Part shown: positions 17,008 through 24,620 of the stretch, in pieces | How the letters are laid out: each line of letters starts with the position of its first letter | Position numbering within the stretch: the first letter of the stretch is position 1 | Source: Parvibaculum sp041688015 | GTDB lineage: Bacteria; Pseudomonadota; Alphaproteobacteria; Parvibaculales; Parvibaculaceae | Length of the DNA stretch: 64,000 nt | Assembly: GCA_041688015.1 (NCBI GenBank) | Contig: JBDNIY010000001.1 | Coordinates: 682,001-746,000, forward strand | Direction of reading: 5' to 3' | The notes under the pieces: generated by a model | Seen by the model: the letters and a program-made list of their open reading frames with translations, nothing else | Database searches by the model: none | What the model was told of the DNA's origin: nothing | Translations under genes and position numbers: made by a program

Positions 17008-18012
17008 ATGAAAATGAACCCGTCACCCATGTTTCCCGCCACCCGCCTGCGCCGCAACCGGAAGGCAGACTGGTCCCGGCGTCTTGTTTGCGAGAATACG
17101 CTCTCGGCCAATGACCTGATCTGGCCACTTTTCCTGATCGAAGGTCGCGACAAACGCGAGACCATTTCGTCAATGCCCGGCGTCGATCGCCTGAGCGTTG
17201 ATCAGGCCGTGCGCGCTGCCGAAGAAGCTGTGACATTAGGCATTCCCGTGGTGGCGCTCTTCCCGCATACATCGCTGGACCGGCGCAACCCGACAGGAAC
17301 GCTTGCGCTCGACCCAACCAATCTGGTCGCGCAAGCCACACGCGCCATCAAGGCTGAGTTCCCACAACTCGGCGTGCTTTGCGACGCTGCGCTCGATCCC
17401 TACACGAGCCACGGCCATGACGGCCTGATGGACGGCGAGCGCATTTTGAACGACGAGACGGTCGAACTGCTTGTCCAGCAATCATTGATGCAAGTCGAAG
17501 CTGGCTGCGACATCATCGCACCATCCGACATGATGGACGGGCGCATCGGGGCCATTCGAACAGCGCTGGAAAAAGCTGGATATATCGACACGCAGATCAT
17601 GTCCTATGCGGCAAAATTCGCCTCAGCTTTTTACGGCCCGTTCCGCGATGCCATCGGCTCCAGCGGCGCATTGAAAGGCGACAAACGCACCTATCAAATG
17701 GATCCGGCCAATGGCGACGAAGCGCTGCGCGAAGTCGCGCTCGACATCGCCGAGGGCGCTGACATGGTGATGGTGAAACCGGGCATGCCTTATCTCGATG
17801 TGCTGGCGCGCGTGAAACAGGAATTCGGCCTGCCGACTTTTGCTTATCAAGTGTCCGGCGAATACGCGATGCTGGCTGGAGCAATCGAAAACGGTTGGCT
17901 GGACCGCGACCGCGTGATCCTTGAAAGTTTGATGAGCTTCAAACGTGCGGGTGCCGACGGTGTGTTGACCTATTTTGCGCCCGCCGCCGCTCGACTTCTC
18001 AAAGACCTTTAG
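17008..18012 (+). CDS. hemB: Delta-aminolevulinic acid dehydratase (porphobilinogen synthase)
   Basis: Condenses two aminolevulinate molecules into porphobilinogen. The 334 residues contain both Schiff-base lysines (SYAAKFASAFYGPFRDA and MVMVKPGMPYLD). The metal loop reads DAALDPYTSHGHDG, so the zinc cysteine triad is replaced by Ala/Asp, the Mg/K-type enzyme seen in alphaproteobacteria. ATG at 17008, or ATG 17014 six bases later, could start translation. It ends overlapping a convergent tetR-like gene by four bases. Confidence 0.96.
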   Translation: MKMNPSPMFPATRLRRNRKADWSRRLVCENTLSANDLIWPLFLIEGRDKRETISSMPGVDRLSVDQAVRAAEEAVTLGIPVVALFPHTSLDRRNPTGTLALDPTNLVAQATRAIKAEFPQLGVLCDAALDPYTSHGHDGLMDGERILNDETVELLVQQSLMQVEAGCDIIAPSDMMDGRIGAIRTALEKAGYIDTQIMSYAAKFASAFYGPFRDAIGSSGALKGDKRTYQMDPANGDEALREVALDIAEGADMVMVKPGMPYLDVLARVKQEFGLPTFAYQVSGEYAMLAGAIENGWLDRDRVILESLMSFKRAGADGVLTYFAPAAARLLKDL

Positions 18013-18476
18013 GTCGCCGAAGCACCAAGCCCGACAAGATTGAGCGAGGCGGCCCCATGCAGCGCGGCAAGCCCGCCTGCGTTCTCCGTCAGTTCGGCCA
18101 AATGAACCACTTCCTCTTTGCGCTTTATCACCGCCTTGCGGTCTGCCAGCGGACCAAACATCAACTGATAGCGACCGGGAAAGTCCACCGCAAAGCTGAG
18201 ATAAGCGCGATGGATGCGCCGCGCCCCGCTGACAGATTCAAGATCACCGATCAGCATTTCAAAGCCTTCCAGAGCCACAGTGCCAAGCAATTCATCCAGA
18301 TTTACAAAATGCCGATAGGGGGCCGCCTCCGACACGCCCGCACGCCGCGCCGCCTCACGCAAGGTCAGCGCGTCATGACCGCGAATGTCGATCAGCGTCA
18401 ACGCAGCATCAAGTAGGGCACGGCGTAAATCACCATGATGATAGTGGGTCTTCTGACCTCGCAATCTCGCCCGCAT
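18009..18476 (-). CDS. TetR-family regulator, apparently C-terminally truncated
   Basis: The N-terminal DNA-binding helix-turn-helix is clear: HHGDLRRALLDAALTLI, then LTLREAARRAGVSEAAPYRHFVNLDELL. The ligand domain starts as in the WHG/TetR_C subfamily (FPGRYQLMFGPL) but stops after 155 residues with a Gly/Ala-rich tail, whereas relatives run near 190-220. The missing part would lie across the end of hemB, so the gene may have been clipped when the two became convergent. A palindrome at 18510-18528, just upstream, is a likely autoregulatory operator. Target genes unknown; the decarboxylase upstream is one candidate. Confidence 0.8.
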   Translation of the reverse strand: MRARLRGQKTHYHHGDLRRALLDAALTLIDIRGHDALTLREAARRAGVSEAAPYRHFVNLDELLGTVALEGFEMLIGDLESVSGARRIHRAYLSFAVDFPGRYQLMFGPLADRKAVIKRKEEVVHLAELTENAGGLAALHGAASLNLVGLGASAT

Positions 18477-18509
18477 GATTCACCGTTCTTCTTTTGTCCG
18501 ACATCGCAC

Positions 18510-18528
18510 ATGTTATTACTGTTAACAT
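18510..18528. promoter_or_regulatory. Candidate TetR operator ATGTTA-N7-TAACAT
   Basis: A 19-base inverted repeat with perfect 6-base arms lies 34-52 bases upstream of the tetR-like start, the usual size and place for a TetR autoregulatory operator. It lies between the decarboxylase stop (18583) and the tetR start, so it controls tetR if anything. Confidence 0.5.
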
Positions 18529-18582
18529 AAAAAGCAAACATTAAACCAGAACAATCCGTAAACTGATAGTAAAATCTTGGAA

Positions 18583-19725
18583 TTACAATCCAGATATTGC
18601 GCTTGCGCCGGAAACTTGCACTACGGTATCGGTGAAAAAACCGTTGAATCCGCTCTGCATACCGATGGAGTAAGCCCCGAGGCGCGCGAACTCGATCCAG
18701 TCGCCTTCCGCAATATTTTCAGGCAGATCGAACTTTACTTTGAACACATCAAGACTGTCGCAAGTGGGGCCAAAAATCCGGAACGGTTTTAAAGCGCTTT
18801 CAACGATGTGGTCTTTACCGCGGCCGATAGCGCGGACAGGCGGGCGCAGGTCGGCAAGATGAATTTCTGACAGGCCACCATAGATGCCATCGTTGATGTA
18901 GAGATCGTCGCCCTTGCGCAACTGCACCTGCGCCAACACCGAGCACCCGTCGGCCACCAACGCCCGGCCCGGCTCGGCAAAGAGCGGAACGTCGATAGCC
19001 AGATCACGCTTGGCAGCGCGGATCACATCGAAATAGGCCTCCAATGGCGGAATGGGGTCGCCATAGTCGGCAGGAAAACCACCGCCGATGTCGAAATAGT
19101 CAACCGGCACACCCGCCCGACGTGCCACATCGACAGCGACCTCCATTGATTTGCGATAAGCCATCGGATCAGGACACTGACTACCGACATGAAACGAGAT
19201 TGCCACCCGAGAGCCACGCCCATGCGCTTCCTTCAACAAGGCAACGGCTTCATCGGGCTGCGCGCCGAATTTCGATGACAGATTATAGACTGATCTGTTC
19301 TTGGGCGTAGTAACGCGCACTTGAACCGTAATGTCGGTGCCTACCACCTCGTTGAGCTTGTTCAACTCGCTGATGTGATCGACGACATAATGCTCAATGC
19401 CATAAACATCGGATGCTGATTCAAGCGCACCGCGCGACTTGACCGGATGGTTGAAATAACAATGCGCATCGGGAAAGAGTTCCGAGAGCTTAGCGATTTC
19501 CGGCAGTGACGCCGTGTCGAAATGGCGAACACCTGCGCGATAAAGCGCCCGCAATACGTGAGGGTCAGGATTACATTTGACGGCGTAAAGAACCCGCCCT
19601 GGAAAGCCATCAAGAAACGCTTTGGCGCGCGCCTCCAAGACATCCGGAAATACGACGAAAACGGGATAGGACGGGTTGAGACGCGCAATGACGTCTTCGA
19701 TAGTGCCAAATTGAAGTTCTTTCAT
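18583..19725 (-). CDS. Type III PLP-dependent decarboxylase (ornithine/lysine decarboxylase type)
   Basis: Alanine-racemase-fold basic amino-acid decarboxylase; likely makes putrescine from ornithine, possibly cadaverine from lysine. The 380 residues carry the PLP lysine in LYAVKCNPDP (Lys50), the phosphate-binding FDIGGGFPADYG, EPGRALVADG and the active-site cysteine motif GPTCDSLDVF, with DGIYGGL and a C-terminal GAYSIGMQSGFNGF. Length and motifs fit the bacterial/eukaryote-like ornithine decarboxylase group rather than the longer fold I enzymes. Starts ten bases after the dehydrogenase gene, so probably co-transcribed with it. No speF-type leader was recognised. Confidence 0.92.
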   Translation of the reverse strand: MKELQFGTIEDVIARLNPSYPVFVVFPDVLEARAKAFLDGFPGRVLYAVKCNPDPHVLRALYRAGVRHFDTASLPEIAKLSELFPDAHCYFNHPVKSRGALESASDVYGIEHYVVDHISELNKLNEVVGTDITVQVRVTTPKNRSVYNLSSKFGAQPDEAVALLKEAHGRGSRVAISFHVGSQCPDPMAYRKSMEVAVDVARRAGVPVDYFDIGGGFPADYGDPIPPLEAYFDVIRAAKRDLAIDVPLFAEPGRALVADGCSVLAQVQLRKGDDLYINDGIYGGLSEIHLADLRPPVRAIGRGKDHIVESALKPFRIFGPTCDSLDVFKVKFDLPENIAEGDWIEFARLGAYSIGMQSGFNGFFTDTVVQVSGASAISGL

Positions 19726-19734
19726 GTCCTTACT

Positions 19735-20619
19735 TTAGATCGGCTTTATGACTTTATTCAGGCGCGCTATAAGGCTCGAAGTATCCCAACGCTGACCACC
19801 CATCGCCTGAACTTCTGAATAAAACTGATCGGCCAGTGCCGTCACCGGCAAATGCGACCCATTGTTGCGCGCTTCATTGAGGCAAATCGCCAGATCTTTG
19901 CGCATCCAGTCCACTGCAAAGCCATGGTCAAACTCCCCCGCAATCATAGTCTTGTAGCGGTTTTCCATCTGCCAACTTTGCGCAGCGCCCTTTGAAATCA
20001 CGTCAATCACGGCGGCAGGATCAAGGCCTGCCCGCGTCGCGAAATGAATACCCTCCGAAAGCCCTTCGACCACGCCGGCAATGCAAATCTGATTGACCAT
20101 CTTGGTGAGTTGCCCCGCGCCCGCAGGCCCCATCAGCCGCACGGCACGCGCATAGATCGAGATCACAGGCTCCACAATTGCGTAGGTCGCTTCATCACCA
20201 CCAGCCATCACGGTGAGGACGCCCTTCTCTGCACCCGCCTGGCCGCCCGAGACCGGCGCATCGACAAACCCAAGACCGACTTCGCGCGCCACCCCATCAA
20301 GCTCGCGCGCCAGCGTGGCCGATGCTGTCGTGTGATCAACAAAGATCGCACCTCGCTCCATGCCCGCAAACGCGCCGTCAGGCCCCAAGGTGACAGCGCG
20401 CACGTCGTCGTCGTTGCCGACACAGGCAAAGACGAACTTCGCGCCTGCCGCTGCCTCGCGCGGTGTTGCAGCGGCGTGTCCACCATGAGTGGCAACCCAA
20501 GCATCTGCCTTGGCCGACGTACGATTATAAACCGTAACCTTATGGCCTGCTTTGGCCAGATGGCCCGCCATCGAATGGCCCATGACACCAAGCCCAAGAA
20601 AAGCAACGTTCTCGCCCAT
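19735..20619 (-). CDS. NAD(P)-dependent beta-hydroxyacid dehydrogenase family oxidoreductase
   Basis: A second 3-hydroxyisobutyrate-dehydrogenase-like protein, 294 residues. The Rossmann motif FLGLGVMGHSMAGHLAKAG lies at the start, then DAPVSGGQAGAEKGVLTVMAGG, GAGQLTKMVNQ with the catalytic Lys, and a C-terminal KDLAICLNEA. ATG 20617-20619 has GAGG seven bases upstream; ATG 20629-20631 is possible. Substrate could be 3-hydroxyisobutyrate, tartronate semialdehyde or another small hydroxyacid; its partner is the decarboxylase downstream, which does not settle the matter. Confidence 0.85.
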   Translation of the reverse strand: MGENVAFLGLGVMGHSMAGHLAKAGHKVTVYNRTSAKADAWVATHGGHAAATPREAAAGAKFVFACVGNDDDVRAVTLGPDGAFAGMERGAIFVDHTTASATLARELDGVAREVGLGFVDAPVSGGQAGAEKGVLTVMAGGDEATYAIVEPVISIYARAVRLMGPAGAGQLTKMVNQICIAGVVEGLSEGIHFATRAGLDPAAVIDVISKGAAQSWQMENRYKTMIAGEFDHGFAVDWMRKDLAICLNEARNNGSHLPVTALADQFYSEVQAMGGQRWDTSSLIARLNKVIKPI

Positions 20620-20696
20620 AGTTAGCCTCATCTGCTTTGATTTATTTTCAGAGAGACTAACAGACCAAGCCCCCTTTGACTTGCCCAAGAAAGCGG

Positions 20697-21566
20697 CTAT
20701 TTGACCTCGCCGGTCCCCGCCAGTCGGCCGGACTTGCACAAGGCAGAACTCTCAACGGTACAGGGCGCGTAGTAGAGACGCAGCACGGGACCGTCCATGG
20801 TGATGTCGTAGCAATCCTTGGTATTGTAATTGAGCGCCTCTGATTGATGACACCAACGATTGCCCTCCACCCACCAATGGCCCGTCGCGCTTTCGCTACG
20901 CGTGGACGAATAGGCCTGGTGATAGGTCTGAAAATAATAATGCGTCAGTTTGATGTCGCTGGTCCCATTCGGGTTAAGTTTGATCACGGTATTGATCGCA
21001 TTATTGACGCCCTGAATATCGCCACGCCCAAAGATATTCAGCTCAAACGTTCGGCCCGGCATTTGCGTCGAAAGTTGCATCCCGCTCAGTGAATTACCCT
21101 TCTTGTTACGAAAGGTCTCCAGCGCCCGCCCCCGTGCACCTTGCCCTGTTCCACCCGCTTTTCCCATCGCGGCCAATTCTTCTTCGAGCGTCATTTCAGG
21201 TTGTGGTTCTTCTTTGGGTTCCTCAACAACAGGACGCGATGCTTCATTTTTCTTCTTGCGTGGTGCCGCTTCAATTTTCGGTTTGGGCCTTGGCTTTGGT
21301 TTCACTTTGGGCGGCGCCACAACGGGTTTGGGCGTCGTCACCGGTGCAAGAGGCGCAGCAAAACGATCATGCGCGTCTCCTGCCGCCAATTGAAAGGTCA
21401 ACGCGTCGCCACCGCCCGGCCCCGGCACGCCGTAAATGCCACCAAACAGCACACCAAAGAAAAACAAAATCAGATGTATAACCACTGCCGCCGCAATAAA
21501 CGGCCAGAGCCGCGGCGAACGCGGCGCTTGCGCATTTAGCACAATATTCATTGACGCCATATTCAC
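20697..21566 (-). CDS. TonB-like energy-transducer protein with an unusual Cys-rich C-terminal domain
   Basis: The N-terminus matches TonB architecture: a short cytoplasmic part, one membrane helix (WPFIAAAVVIHLILFFFGVLF, residues about 21-40), then a Pro/Lys-rich periplasmic spacer (residues about 75-125). The C-terminal ~130 residues do not show the TonB_C pattern; they read like a separate beta-rich domain with GHWWVEGNRWCHQSE, KDCYDITMDGP, LYYAPC and ALCKSGRL, giving four Cys that could form disulfides. GTG 21564-21566 overlaps the exbD stop by four bases and follows GGAGCAAG. Position as last gene of exbB-exbD-exbD supports an energy-transducing role; function otherwise unknown. Confidence 0.7.
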   Translation of the reverse strand: MNMASMNIVLNAQAPRSPRLWPFIAAAVVIHLILFFFGVLFGGIYGVPGPGGGDALTFQLAAGDAHDRFAAPLAPVTTPKPVVAPPKVKPKPRPKPKIEAAPRKKKNEASRPVVEEPKEEPQPEMTLEEELAAMGKAGGTGQGARGRALETFRNKKGNSLSGMQLSTQMPGRTFELNIFGRGDIQGVNNAINTVIKLNPNGTSDIKLTHYYFQTYHQAYSSTRSESATGHWWVEGNRWCHQSEALNYNTKDCYDITMDGPVLRLYYAPCTVESSALCKSGRLAGTGEVK

Positions 21567-21967
21567 TGCGCTTGCTCCGTTTCAAGCGTCACTTGCTTCA
21601 CGCCCGCCTGACGCAGACCTTCCATCAAAGTCAGAAGGTCGTCGGCCGGCGCATCCTGATCTGCCTTAATCGCAACACGGTCTGTACCCTGTGTTTTCAG
21701 AAAATCCTTCATCATCAACCCGCTAAGTTCAGGCGGGATCATTTTCTTGCCGATCCAGACAAATCCGTCCTTGTCCAAATAAAGTGTGGCAGGAAGGCGT
21801 GTGTTTTTGTCGCTGATTACACCAGAAGGCAAATTTACACTGACCGGTTCCGATGGCTCCATCGTGCCTGCCAGCAAAAAGAAAATAAGTAAGAGGAACA
21901 CCACGTTGATGAGCGGCACCATCGTCTCATAGGGCGGTCTGCGGCGTGGTTCATCAAAATCGATCAT
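21563..21967 (-). CDS. ExbD/TolR-family protein lacking the transmembrane Asp
   Basis: A 134-residue ExbD-like protein: short cytoplasmic N-terminus, one membrane helix, periplasmic domain. The helix reads PLINVVFLLLIFFLLAG, with Asn21 where ExbD/TolR/MotB proteins carry the essential proton-binding Asp; the codon is AAC at 21905-21907. The periplasmic part ends with DLLTLMEGLRQAGVKQVTLETE, a typical ExbD tail. ATG overlaps the stop of the other exbD gene (ATGA). It may be a structural partner of the intact ExbD rather than a proton carrier. Confidence 0.88.
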   Translation of the reverse strand: MIDFDEPRRRPPYETMVPLINVVFLLLIFFLLAGTMEPSEPVSVNLPSGVISDKNTRLPATLYLDKDGFVWIGKKMIPPELSGLMMKDFLKTQGTDRVAIKADQDAPADDLLTLMEGLRQAGVKQVTLETEQAQ

Positions 21968-22371
21968 GGCTTAAACTTGTCCACCTTGGCTGTCGCAACA
22001 GTCTTTGCGCCTGCATTGCGGGCCGCCTCAACAGCCGACACAAAAGCCTGTGTGCGTGACCCCTTTTCGGCAAAGATCGACACCGTGAGATCGGTCCGTC
22101 CGGCAAGCGCCGTCTTGACGGCTTGCGTCAAGTCTGCAGGCGCAACAGGCTTTTCTGCGACGCGGATAGACCCATCCGCCATCAACCAAATTTCGACGAC
22201 ATTTGCATCTTGCGGCAGCTCACCCTGCGTGGGCGCGGGCGTCGAAACCGTCAACATTTGCGAATGCATGAACGTCGTGGTCAGCATGAAAAAAATCAAA
22301 AGCTGAAAGACCACGTCGATCAACGGCGTGAGACTGAAGCCGGCGCGGCGCCTGATCGGCTCGTCGAACAT
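21964..22371 (-). CDS. exbD: ExbD/TolR-family biopolymer transport protein
   Basis: Proton-channel partner of ExbB, 135 residues. The helix reads FSLTPLIDVVFQLLIFFMLTT with the key Asp19 present. The periplasmic domain ends with FVSAVEAARNAGAKTVATAKV. It starts 17 bases after exbB and is followed with overlap by a second exbD whose Asp is replaced by Asn, so the complex probably contains one active and one inactive ExbD type. TolR is an alternative, but no tolA/tolB/pal are nearby. Confidence 0.9.
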   Translation of the reverse strand: MFDEPIRRRAGFSLTPLIDVVFQLLIFFMLTTTFMHSQMLTVSTPAPTQGELPQDANVVEIWLMADGSIRVAEKPVAPADLTQAVKTALAGRTDLTVSIFAEKGSRTQAFVSAVEAARNAGAKTVATAKVDKFKP

Positions 22372-22388
22372 TTCGCGCTCCGTTCTAG

Positions 22389-23153
22389 TTACTGTGCGCC
22401 CTTAGATTGCGGCGAGCCCTGACGGGCATGAAGGCCTGCAATGACACGCGCCGAGGCGTCGCGCATGGCAAGACGCACCTGATCGACCTTGCCTTCAAAC
22501 AGATTGAGGGCGGTGATGGCAGGCAGAGCGACGACAAGACCAACAGCGGTCGTGAGCAGCGCCGTCCAGATACCACCGGACAGCAGAGCCGGATCGACCT
22601 TGCTGCCCCCAGCCTCAAGTTTCTGGAAGGCTTGGATCATGCCGATCACCGTGCCGAGGAGCCCAAGCAACGGCGAGGTATTGCCAATAATTTCCAGCCA
22701 GCGGAAATAGCTCTGCAGATTACCAAGCTCAAGCGCACCGACACGCGCAATTTCAGAGGTCACGTCCTCGTCACGCAGATCGCCCCGCAACTTGGCCTTG
22801 ATACCAGCGGCCATGGCGCGCGCCAACGGCGTGCGCGGCTTAGAAACGATATTGAGCGCCCCATCAAGGTCGCCCGCTTCAATTCGGCTAATCGCCGGAT
22901 CAACGAAGTTTCGCTTTGACAGGCCTGCCGTCCAGAACTGAAAAATCTTCAGTAAAATGACGGCCGCCGACACGACCGACAAGAAAATGAGCAGAATGAC
23001 AATCGGCCCACCCTTGTCCACCAACGGCCCCAAAGCATACCAAGGCTCAGCGGCCCCGCCACTGGTCAACGCCGCTATCGCTTGATGAGCTATTGCATCG
23101 CCGGTCGATGCAGCCGTTTGCGCCGCATCGGCGGCCACTTGCGGATCAGCCAT
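22389..23153 (-). CDS. exbB: ExbB/TolQ/MotA-family proton channel protein
   Basis: Inner-membrane proton-channel subunit energising TonB-type transport. From ATG 23151-23153, preceded by AAGGGGAG, the protein has 254 residues: a ~40-residue leader, the first membrane helix (GGPIVILLIFLSVVSAAVILL), a cytoplasmic loop, then the two C-terminal helices with GNTSPLLGLLGTVIGMIQAF and GGIWTALLTTAVGLVVALPAI, the family signature. First gene of the exbB-exbD-exbD-tonB-like set. Divergent from a marR gene, with 163 bases between the starts. Confidence 0.93.
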   Translation of the reverse strand: MADPQVAADAAQTAASTGDAIAHQAIAALTSGGAAEPWYALGPLVDKGGPIVILLIFLSVVSAAVILLKIFQFWTAGLSKRNFVDPAISRIEAGDLDGALNIVSKPRTPLARAMAAGIKAKLRGDLRDEDVTSEIARVGALELGNLQSYFRWLEIIGNTSPLLGLLGTVIGMIQAFQKLEAGGSKVDPALLSGGIWTALLTTAVGLVVALPAITALNLFEGKVDQVRLAMRDASARVIAGLHARQGSPQSKGAQ

Positions 23154-23316
23154 GTCACTCCCCTTAAATTTTACAAACTTCCACTGTGGATTTGCCGTGA
23201 CCTCAGGGCGTCTTTTTAGTAAATTTGTATTACGAAACCATCGTGCCGGCCTCTCGTCAAGTCGAACAGACGTGACAATCGTGCTATGCAGACATCTGGT
23301 GCTGGGAATTGGCAAA

Positions 23317-23844
23317 ATGACAACAAGAAAACCACCCATGACGCGTGTAACGGCGGAGGTGGACAAACTCGATCCTGACGGGACCGCCAATGAGCGATTC
23401 TCGCCGCAGTATCTTCTAAATTTGCTTGTGAATGTCGGCGGGCTTCTCTCCACCGTCTATGATCGACGCAGCCCCCTCACTCGAAATCAGACACGCGTGA
23501 TTTCCTCATTGTTAAAGACAGACGGGCAAACTCAAACCGACCTCGCTAATGCGCTGGAAATTCACAAAGTCTCCATCGGTATCTATATCCGAGAACTGGA
23601 AAGCATGGGGCTCGTCGAACGCCGCCCGCATCCAACGGATCGCCGCGCGAAATGCATCTTTCTGACATCTAGGTTGCACGCCACAAAACATATCGGCATC
23701 AGCCAATATGATGCGATCCATCACGTCGCTACAGAAGGTGTGGATCGCAGTTCCTATTTAATCATGCTGGATTGCATCGAATTGATGCGCACAAATTTGG
23801 CCGAGCTAGATCAAAAAGACCGCTCGCTCGCCGACGACAAATAG
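23317..23844 (+). CDS. MarR-family transcriptional regulator
   Basis: A 175-residue winged-helix regulator. The DNA-binding core is LTRNQTRVISSLLKTDGQTQTDLANALEIHKVSIGIYIRELESMGLVERRPHPTDRRAKCIFLT, seen across residues about 50-115. ATG 23317 was chosen; ATG 23338 is also possible, and the longer frame starting at 23152 overlaps exbB antisense and is unlikely. It is divergent from exbB, so it may regulate that operon, but no clear palindrome was seen in the shared gap. Confidence 0.85.
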   Translation: MTTRKPPMTRVTAEVDKLDPDGTANERFSPQYLLNLLVNVGGLLSTVYDRRSPLTRNQTRVISSLLKTDGQTQTDLANALEIHKVSIGIYIRELESMGLVERRPHPTDRRAKCIFLTSRLHATKHIGISQYDAIHHVATEGVDRSSYLIMLDCIELMRTNLAELDQKDRSLADDK

Positions 23845-23872
23845 CCGAACAAATGCAACCCTACCAATCGGC

Positions 23873-24364
23873 CTAGCGTGTGCCGGTTGCTAGGCCCTGG
23901 TAACCGCCACGATGATAGAGAAGCGGTCGCCCATCATCGCTATATTCAAAGCGTGTTACTTGGCCGAGGATGATGATGTGATCGCCCGCTTCATAGCGCG
24001 CATAGACGTCGCATTCGAAATGCGCCAGCGCCTCCTCTAGAGCCGGACATCCATTGTCGCCGGGCCGGATCGCCAGCCCCTCTAAGCTATGCTCGCCTTG
24101 CTGCGCTAGACGATTGGAAACATCACGGTGATCTTCACGCAATATATTGACGGTGAAGCGTTCAGCTGCGCTGAAAATAGACAAAGTGTCAGACGCTCGA
24201 TCAAGACTCCAGAGAATGAGCGGCGGATCGAGCGACACGGAAGAAAACGAGTTCACAGTAATTCCGATAGGTGCTTTATCGCCAACTTGTGTGGTGATCA
24301 CCGCCACGCCAGTCGCAAAATGCCCTAACGCGTTGCGAAACTTCCGTTTGGCGTCGTCTATCAT
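23873..24364 (-). CDS. Flavin reductase family protein
   Basis: FMN-binding split-barrel protein of 163 residues, like the reductase component (HpaC/RutF type) of two-component flavin monooxygenases. Motifs: FRNALGHFATGVAVITTQ, then GITVNSFSSVSLDPPLILWSLDRAS (FMN site), and the C-terminal LYHRGGYQGL. ATG 24362-24364 has AAAGGT upstream; the longer frame to 24439 lacks support. No monooxygenase partner is nearby, so the acceptor is unknown. Divergent from motA. Confidence 0.88.
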   Translation of the reverse strand: MIDDAKRKFRNALGHFATGVAVITTQVGDKAPIGITVNSFSSVSLDPPLILWSLDRASDTLSIFSAAERFTVNILREDHRDVSNRLAQQGEHSLEGLAIRPGDNGCPALEEALAHFECDVYARYEAGDHIIILGQVTRFEYSDDGRPLLYHRGGYQGLATGTR

Positions 24365-24620
24365 CCGGTGACCTTTTATTAACGTATCAGGAGCAGGAAA
24401 AGACGGAACTCTTAGCAGAAAAAACGAAAATCTCCTCAATCCTCGCGATTTAGGCCTGCGTTTGTGGCGAGTGCAACACGCAAGATCGCAACTTGATCAA
24501 TTTTCACGCAAAACGCAGGCGTTAAACTCGGTGTTAACAGGCGTTGACCACAATGCAAGGAGACAGGATGTCAACGGGATTGCTTCGCGCCCGTAATTGG
24601 TGGGACTTCAGTAGAAGAAA

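Noticed and set aside
18583..20696. A speF-type leader upstream of the ornithine-type decarboxylase
   Set aside because: Only 9 bases separate it from the upstream gene, and the 77-base gap before that gene is too short and lacks an obvious fold.
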